Below are positions 58,837-64,000 of a stretch of 64,000 nt of DNA, piece after piece; position 1 is the stretch's first letter; each line of letters starts with the position of its first letter. The stretch is taken from the NCBI RefSeq assembly GCF_021390155.1, contig NZ_CP089985.1:3979001-4043000 (forward strand), in the 5' to 3' direction. The position numbers were made by a program, and so were the translations under genes. The notes beneath the pieces were generated by a model. The model did no database searches, was not told the origin of the DNA, and was given only the letters and a program-made list of their open reading frames with translations. The DNA is from Pseudomonas sp. HN11 (lineage in GTDB: Bacteria > Pseudomonadota > Gammaproteobacteria > Pseudomonadales > Pseudomonadaceae).

Positions 58837-60288
58837 ATGGCCAAGCTCACCGCCAAAGAGCTAGAAGCGCTTACTGAGCAAAATGTCGGTACCGTTATAC
58901 GCGACGAGGGCAGCCTCTCGGGTAGGGTTTCACTCCGCAAAAAAGGCGTCGCCATCCCCTTCTACTTCCAGTTCCGCTGGGAGGGTATTTACACTCGCTT
59001 TTCCTGCGGTACCTGGCCAAACAAGTCGCTGACCGAAATCCGCAAGGAGCGCAACGAAGCGCGAGACCTTGTAGCGAAAGGGATCAATCCTAATGAAAAC
59101 AAACGTGCCGCGAAGGTCAGGCAAAAAGCGGAACTGGCCGCACAACTCGCAGAGGCCGATCGACAAAAATCTGAGGAGCTAACGCTTTGGGATCTCGCGG
59201 AAGAATGGCTCCGCGACGGGGTCGCTCGCAAGGACGGTAACGCAGAGCTACGGAGAAAGTTTACAAAAGATCTTTACCCCACTCTTGGCTCTAAAGTCAT
59301 CAGCTCATACAGTGAACATGACCTGCGAAACGTAGTGCGGGCAGTAATGGCTCGCGGCGCTACTCGTCAAGCCATCAGTCTTTTCTCGGATATCGTTCAA
59401 ATGTTCGGGTGGGCCCAAAAACGCCAACCATGGCGAACGCTACTGATTAACGGAAACCCAGCAGACTTGGTCGAAATCAACAAACTTATACCCAGTGACT
59501 ATCAGGAGGAGCGGACTCGGATCCTTTCCTCAAGAGAACTTCAAGAACTACACCTCCGTTTTCAACAAATGACTGCGGATTACGCAGCATTACCTGCCGG
59601 CAAAAAGTACGAAGGGATTCGCCCTCTCAAAGTAGAGTCTCAGCTTGCACTTTGGATCTGTTTAGGAACGTTGTGCCGGATCGGTGAACTACTTAAGGCC
59701 GAATGGAAAAATGTCGATCTGAACCAGCAGACTTGGTTCATCCCCAGCGAGAACGTCAAAGGCACCCGGGGCAAAAAACAGGACCATCATGTCTTCCTCT
59801 CACCTTTCGCCCTGCATTTCTTTCAGGAGCTCAAGATCTTGACGGGAGACTCTCAGTGGTGCTTTCCCAACAAGCAGGATGATGGACATGTAGACGTAAA
59901 GGTGGTGAGCAAACAGGTCGGCGATCGCCAGGCCCGGTTCAAAAATCGCAAAGCCCTCTCTCGACGGCGCCACGACAATACTCTAGTCCTTGCCGATGGC
60001 CAAAACGGTGACTGGACGCCACACGACCTGCGTCGCACGGGCGCGACTATGATGCAGGCCTTGGGGGTCAGCTTGGACGTCATCGATCGCTGCCAAAACC
60101 ATGTGTTGGCTGGCTCCCGCGTGAGACGCCATTACCTGCATCACGACTATGCCGAAGAGAAGAAACGCGCCTGGAACCTGCTGGGCGATCGCCTCAGCGC
60201 CGTGCTGTCCTCAACTTTCGAGCACAAGCCAAACGAGTCTATATTGTCTTTTCCTGTACACGCAGCAACAGAGATGCGGACACTGTAA
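58837..60288 (+). CDS. Tyrosine-recombinase integrase (phage/ICE P4-like type)
   Basis: 483 residues from ATG 58837 with a strong TAGGAGG site. Catalytic residues are visible: Arg in LGTLCRIGELLKAEW, HDLRR (His-x-x-Arg) and the nucleophile Tyr in RRHYLHHDYAEEK. The N-terminal DUF4102-like domain (RVSLRKKGVAIPFYFQFR, SCGTWPNKSLTEIRKERNEAR) and a core-binding domain precede it. It would integrate at tRNA-Pro next door. Confidence 0.93.
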   Translation: MAKLTAKELEALTEQNVGTVIRDEGSLSGRVSLRKKGVAIPFYFQFRWEGIYTRFSCGTWPNKSLTEIRKERNEARDLVAKGINPNENKRAAKVRQKAELAAQLAEADRQKSEELTLWDLAEEWLRDGVARKDGNAELRRKFTKDLYPTLGSKVISSYSEHDLRNVVRAVMARGATRQAISLFSDIVQMFGWAQKRQPWRTLLINGNPADLVEINKLIPSDYQEERTRILSSRELQELHLRFQQMTADYAALPAGKKYEGIRPLKVESQLALWICLGTLCRIGELLKAEWKNVDLNQQTWFIPSENVKGTRGKKQDHHVFLSPFALHFFQELKILTGDSQWCFPNKQDDGHVDVKVVSKQVGDRQARFKNRKALSRRRHDNTLVLADGQNGDWTPHDLRRTGATMMQALGVSLDVIDRCQNHVLAGSRVRRHYLHHDYAEEKKRAWNLLGDRLSAVLSSTFEHKPNESILSFPVHAATEMRTL

Positions 60289-60432
60289 TAAAGCAGTTGC
60301 ACCCAGCGCTCTCCGGAATTCGTCATCGCGACACCGGTGTTGTGTCCTAAAATTCGCGATACCCCAAGGCGACCGAGTGCATGCAGCCCGATGAATGACG
60401 GTCTGTCACCTCAGTTCAACAAGGCCATAACA

Positions 60433-61950
60433 ATGAACACTCATTTTCGCCGTAATGCCCCGCACCATGAAGGCCCAACTACGCGGATTCCCGCACGCGC
60501 ATACGCCCGCTTCGATCACCTCGAAATCATTCATGACGCCCAATCTGTCTTGCTGGCATTTGACTTGGTCGATGGCGATTGGCTGGACACGCAGGGACAG
60601 CAAAATCCGCTGCTGAATGCGGAGCGGCCCTACGATGTTGCAAAGGCTTGGGGTGAGTGGAAACAACTTGCTCCGTACGGCGCCTCAAATCCATTCGAAT
60701 CGATGCCGATGTATCGGTTGGAATTTGAACTACCCGACGGGCAGAAACTCTTCGGCCTGCCACCCCTTCCCTCCGTAAACGATTCCCACGCTCTGCGTAA
60801 CGCAGCCGCGGACCTTGAGCAAATGTGGTTCGAGCTAGAGATTAACAATCAACGTGGATCGGGAGTCATGTCGGCAAAGCTCTATCCCGGACTGTTCGCT
60901 AACTCAGTCCCGGTATACGCAAAGGGAAAAATGCCATCGTCGCAAAAGAATAAGGCGCTGTCCGCCATCTTTTCTCTGGCACATCTGCCGACCTTGTCCA
61001 CGCAGGAACTGGAAGCTGAGCTTTCAAGCGCGACGGCTGATCTGCTGGCTGTATATGACGTGGGTCAAGGCAACGCCAATGCGCTGCTGTCAACTAAACA
61101 ATTCCGAGAGCCTGGAATACCGACGCACTATTACGATTTGGGCGCTGGCGTTTACAGAAATAAGCACACAACACCTTACCCGCTGGCGTTCTGCTTCACA
61201 AAAGCGCCCTCGATCATACTCTCCCACTGGGATGCCGATCACTGGGCTGGCACCTACGCTGTCACTGTAAACAACGCTTACCCCGCGCTCCGGTGCAGGT
61301 GGATCGCCCCCCTCCAGGCAGTCGGCCCCCTACACATAGCATTCGCTCACGACGTCATCAGCAAAGGAGGGGAGTTTTTAATCTACTCTCCGCCTCCAGG
61401 TGAGATCGGGAACGCGATACTGACGTCACAACGGCGTATCAGATTCATGCGCGGCAACGGCAGAGACCGCAATGGAACCGGGATCGTCCTGGCCGTGGAA
61501 GAGCCTGATAGTGTTCCTGCAAGGAGCTGGCTGCTCACCGGCGATTGCGACTATCTGCACTTCGTGAAAGAACTGAAACCATTGCCACCCGTGGGCATGG
61601 TCTCACCACATCATGGTGCTGATCTCGACAGCAAAAGTCCCATTCCTAAATCACCGAGCGGAGTGGCTTATAAACGGTTAGCGTACTCATTCGGCCCGGG
61701 AAACAAACATGGGGCTGTTCAGCACCCGACTTACCAAGGTCTTATGCTGCATAACGGCGCGGATTGGGACCATAACATTTGGAGCCTGCTGGCCCCCAGC
61801 TCCATTACATCTGGAGGCGACGTTCTGACGACCAGCGAACATGCTCCCGGCACTTCGCGCGGCGGAGCACTAATCGGATGGGACAAGCCGCCCACTGGTT
61901 TTCTCACACCTTGCCGCGGCGGGTGCTCGGCACCGCTCAATCAAAGCTAA
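60433..61950 (+). CDS. ComEC-like metallo-beta-lactamase-fold protein in the island
   Basis: 505 residues from ATG 60433 (ATG 60391 is also possible). An MBL core of the ComEC/Rec2 kind: VYDVGQGNANALLS, the metal motif SHWDADHWAGTY (HxxxDH-type), LLTGDCDYL and SPHHGADLDS. The first 220 residues match no domain I know. There are no membrane helices, so it is not a DNA channel. Solitary ComEC-like MBL proteins are frequent in islands and sometimes lie in defence loci; a nuclease-like role is possible but not shown. Confidence 0.7.
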   Translation: MNTHFRRNAPHHEGPTTRIPARAYARFDHLEIIHDAQSVLLAFDLVDGDWLDTQGQQNPLLNAERPYDVAKAWGEWKQLAPYGASNPFESMPMYRLEFELPDGQKLFGLPPLPSVNDSHALRNAAADLEQMWFELEINNQRGSGVMSAKLYPGLFANSVPVYAKGKMPSSQKNKALSAIFSLAHLPTLSTQELEAELSSATADLLAVYDVGQGNANALLSTKQFREPGIPTHYYDLGAGVYRNKHTTPYPLAFCFTKAPSIILSHWDADHWAGTYAVTVNNAYPALRCRWIAPLQAVGPLHIAFAHDVISKGGEFLIYSPPPGEIGNAILTSQRRIRFMRGNGRDRNGTGIVLAVEEPDSVPARSWLLTGDCDYLHFVKELKPLPPVGMVSPHHGADLDSKSPIPKSPSGVAYKRLAYSFGPGNKHGAVQHPTYQGLMLHNGADWDHNIWSLLAPSSITSGGDVLTTSEHAPGTSRGGALIGWDKPPTGFLTPCRGGCSAPLNQS

Positions 61951-62547
61951 CGCCGCCTCTGTAGTTCACCCTGCCAGGGCTGCATTCTAGGTCCGAGGCA
62001 AGGTGCGCTTCTGTTTCCTTCTAACCTATAACGGGCTTGGAACAAAGGATTCCCTTTGCCTAAAGAAATTGCTGTCGCTGAAGCAAGCCCAACGGTTCTT
62101 GGCCCTACACCTGACCTGAATAGGTTAAATAGGGATAGCGACAGCGCTCATCGCACCTAGCGCATTTTCAATGCGATCCCATTTCAGGACAGGAAGCATC
62201 GACCCTCCTCACTCATCTCTTTTGGGATGGCATCTATACGCGGCATGACTGTTAATAGAGCTCGAACGTGTATTTATGATATTCGCAATTAATACAAACG
62301 TCCCCACGATTAATTTCAAGCAAAAAAAGCGCCCATTTTGAGGTATCAAACTTAAATTATTATTTAATTCATCACTGTTAGTGATAGGTATCGTATTACT
62401 CCAACAAAATCAGTCTAATACCGCACACGGACTATAATTCGGCGATACGTTCGTCCCGAATGTCGCGATTTTTTTAACTTTCCATGATGTTTTAGTGGTC
62501 GATCTCTTGGCATACTACGTCATACATAACAACAACCGGATCCGCTC
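61951..62547. other. AT-rich intergenic region in the island
   Basis: About 600 nt with no supported gene. A 34-codon TTG frame near 62056 has no ribosome-binding site. From 62260 on, the DNA is strongly AT-rich. TATAAT at 62433-62438 is the best -10 element for the cytochrome gene, but no good -35 lies 17 nt before it. Confidence 0.5.
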
Positions 62548-63153
62548 ATGGACGCTGTGTCGAAAGACTCGAAGACGATTCATCCTTTATGGCTACGGTT
62601 ATGCCACTGGATAAATGCTGTGGCGGTTCTACTGATGATCATGAGTGGTTGGCGGATTTACAATGCGTCCCCTCTTTTTGACTTCCATTTTCCCAAAGGT
62701 ATTACATTAGGAGGATGGCTTGGGGGCGCGCTCCAGTGGCACTTCGCCGCGATGTGGATGCTCGGTGTCAATGGTTTAATTTATCTGCTTATGAACCTGA
62801 CGACGGGTCGACTACGTCGTCGATTTTGGCCACTTAGCTTGAGTACACTTTCGAGCGATCTCAAAGCAGCGTTGCGCGGGCAGCTAAAACATGCTGATCC
62901 TAAACACTACAACATGGCACAGAAGTTTGCGTATATAGCGGCTGTAATTGCGGGTATCGTATTAGTTCTCTCTGGCCTCGTTTTGTGGAAATCCGTACAG
63001 TTTTCCTATCTGCGCGAAGCATTGGGGGGTTATGAGGCAGCTAGGTATCTTCATTTTTTTGCGATGAGCTTCCTCACTTTTTTCATCGTGGTGCATCTGA
63101 CGATGGTCGCACTTGTGCCAAAGACGTTGTTGACGATAGTGAGGGGCTACTAA
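62548..63153 (+). CDS. Cytochrome b561-type membrane subunit
   Basis: 201 residues, four helices. Heme-ligand histidines are expected in IHPLWLRLCHWINAVAVLL, LQWHFAAMWMLGVNG, and YLHFFAMSFLTFFIVVHLTM. It resembles the cytochrome b/b6-domain partner of YedY-like oxidoreductases. The molybdopterin protein starts 2 nt after its stop, so the two should form an inner-membrane redox complex. Confidence 0.88.
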   Translation: MDAVSKDSKTIHPLWLRLCHWINAVAVLLMIMSGWRIYNASPLFDFHFPKGITLGGWLGGALQWHFAAMWMLGVNGLIYLLMNLTTGRLRRRFWPLSLSTLSSDLKAALRGQLKHADPKHYNMAQKFAYIAAVIAGIVLVLSGLVLWKSVQFSYLREALGGYEAARYLHFFAMSFLTFFIVVHLTMVALVPKTLLTIVRGY

Positions 63154-63154
63154 A

Positions 63155-63949
63155 GTGACCAAAGATAACAAATTTACCGGGCTTTCGAACAGTGACGCTA
63201 AAGATTTAATCGCAGACGCGCAACGCTTGATGAAACCGAAATTTGACGTCGCTGGACGCCGCCAATTCTTGCGCCAAGGCCTCACGCTCGGAGGGATGAT
63301 GATGCTTACAGGCTGCAGCCTGGATGACAACGCTGACGCCGAGAAAGTGTTATCCGAAATCTCTCGGTTTAATGATCGAGTGCAAGCCTGGCTATTCAAT
63401 AGCAGCCGCTTAGCGCCGGAGTATACAAGTGCGGATATAACACGCCCCTTTCCGTTTAATGCTTTCTACGGCGAAAACTCGATCCCCGTGATCAATGGAG
63501 ATGAATATCGTCTGGAAGTACGAGGGCTTGTCAGAGATAGCAAAGCTTGGCATCTATCCGAGCTCCAAACAATGGCACAAGTCGCCTACACCACCCGACA
63601 TATATGTGTCGAAGGGTGGAGCGCCATTGGCAGATGGGGTGGTGTTCGCTTTAGCGATTTTCTGAATTTTATTGGTGCCGATATCAGCGCTCAATATGTA
63701 GGTTTTCGCTGCGCAGATGACTATTACACGAGTATCGATATGGCCTCTGCTCTTCATCCACAGACACTATTGGCGCTCACGTGGGATGATCGTACGCTTC
63801 CGTCAGAATATGGCTATCCTATCAAGGTGCGTATTCCAACAAAATTAGGTTATAAAAATCCGAAACACGTTGTTTCAATCGAAATAACTAACCGTTTCCC
63901 TGGTGGCTATTGGGAAGATCAAGGCTACAACTGGTTCGGAGGAAGTTGA
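63155..63949 (+). CDS. Sulfite-oxidase-fold molybdopterin-dependent oxidoreductase (YedY-like)
   Basis: 264 residues from GTG 63155. A probable Tat-like or lipoprotein segment (GRRQFLRQGLTLGGMMMLTGC) comes after an unusual 44-residue N-terminal cytoplasmic part. The Moco-binding core contains TRHICVEGWSAIGRWGGV with the ligand Cys, GFRCADDYYTSIDM and GYPIKVRIPTKLGYKNPKHV. Partner of the cytochrome b561 gene. Substrate unknown; protein methionine sulfoxide or other S-oxides are possible. Confidence 0.88.
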   Translation: MTKDNKFTGLSNSDAKDLIADAQRLMKPKFDVAGRRQFLRQGLTLGGMMMLTGCSLDDNADAEKVLSEISRFNDRVQAWLFNSSRLAPEYTSADITRPFPFNAFYGENSIPVINGDEYRLEVRGLVRDSKAWHLSELQTMAQVAYTTRHICVEGWSAIGRWGGVRFSDFLNFIGADISAQYVGFRCADDYYTSIDMASALHPQTLLALTWDDRTLPSEYGYPIKVRIPTKLGYKNPKHVVSIEITNRFPGGYWEDQGYNWFGGS

Positions 63950-63993
63950 TCCCCCCGCTACGAACATTTTAATCCACGCAAAGAGAGACTCAA

Positions 63994-64000
63994 ATGAAAA
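63994..64000 (+). CDS. Start of a further gene, cut by the window edge
   Basis: ATGAAAA with AAGAGAGA 8-10 nt upstream starts at 63994. In related cytochrome b / molybdopterin oxidoreductase units the next gene often encodes a small secreted MxKDx-repeat peptide; only two codons are visible, so this is a guess. Confidence 0.35.

Overview
The window reads as the chromosome of a Pseudomonas of the fluorescens group. The grounds are high-GC codon use, Pseudomonas-type REP sequences (near 26985 and 50084), a DUF6124 gene, a two-module lipopeptide synthetase of the viscosin/massetolide type with its LuxR regulator and NodT-like channel, and an Hcp fragment whose C-terminus is nearly that of P. aeruginosa Hcp1. 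No rRNA, CRISPR array or intact tRNA was seen.

Layout. 1-7 kb: a secreted protein, a two-gene unit that may be an effector/immunity pair, and an ABC ATPase / FtsX-like permease / AttH-like lipoprotein operon. 7.1-9.7 kb: an Ais-like heptose-phosphate phosphatase and an ArnT-like lipid A glycosyltransferase, sharing an upstream repeat; arnT is preceded by an overlapping 33-codon leader ORF. 9.7-14.3 kb (minus strand, AT-rich): a complete microcin B17-type operon in the E. coli order mcbA-B-C-D-E-F, without the immunity gene mcbG. 15-24.8 kb: a decayed sugar ABC ATPase, the lipopeptide NRPS, and the divergent LuxR regulator and outer-membrane factor. 24.9-35 kb: housekeeping and transport genes (sorbosone dehydrogenase-like, PNPOx-like, two LysR regulators, GST, FetAB-type exporter, aldo/keto reductase, class B-type acid phosphatase). 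35.1-36.5 kb: gene debris (Hcp1 tail, flavin monooxygenase fragment, truncated cytochrome c, long inverted repeat). 36.5-46 kb: a type II secretion operon gspEFGHIJKLM-C/N-D whose secretin is a lipoprotein, as in Hxc systems. 46.3-52.5 kb: fecBCDE-like transporter behind a siderophore-type TonB receptor. 52.6-57.3 kb: GntR regulator, amino-acid-type ABC importer and gamma-glutamyltransferase. From about 58.6 kb to the right edge: a genomic island bounded by a tRNA-Pro 3' fragment, with a tyrosine integrase, a ComEC-like metallo-beta-lactamase-fold protein and a cytochrome b561 / molybdopterin oxidoreductase pair.

The outstanding system is the microcin B-like operon. Its 66-residue precursor has a Gly-rich core with four isolated cysteines and no adjacent Ser-Cys or Cys-Ser pair, so the product should lack the fused bis-azoles of microcin B17. 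It may therefore be a microcin B variant with a different structure or target. Self-protection would have to come from the McbEF exporter or from a gene outside the operon.
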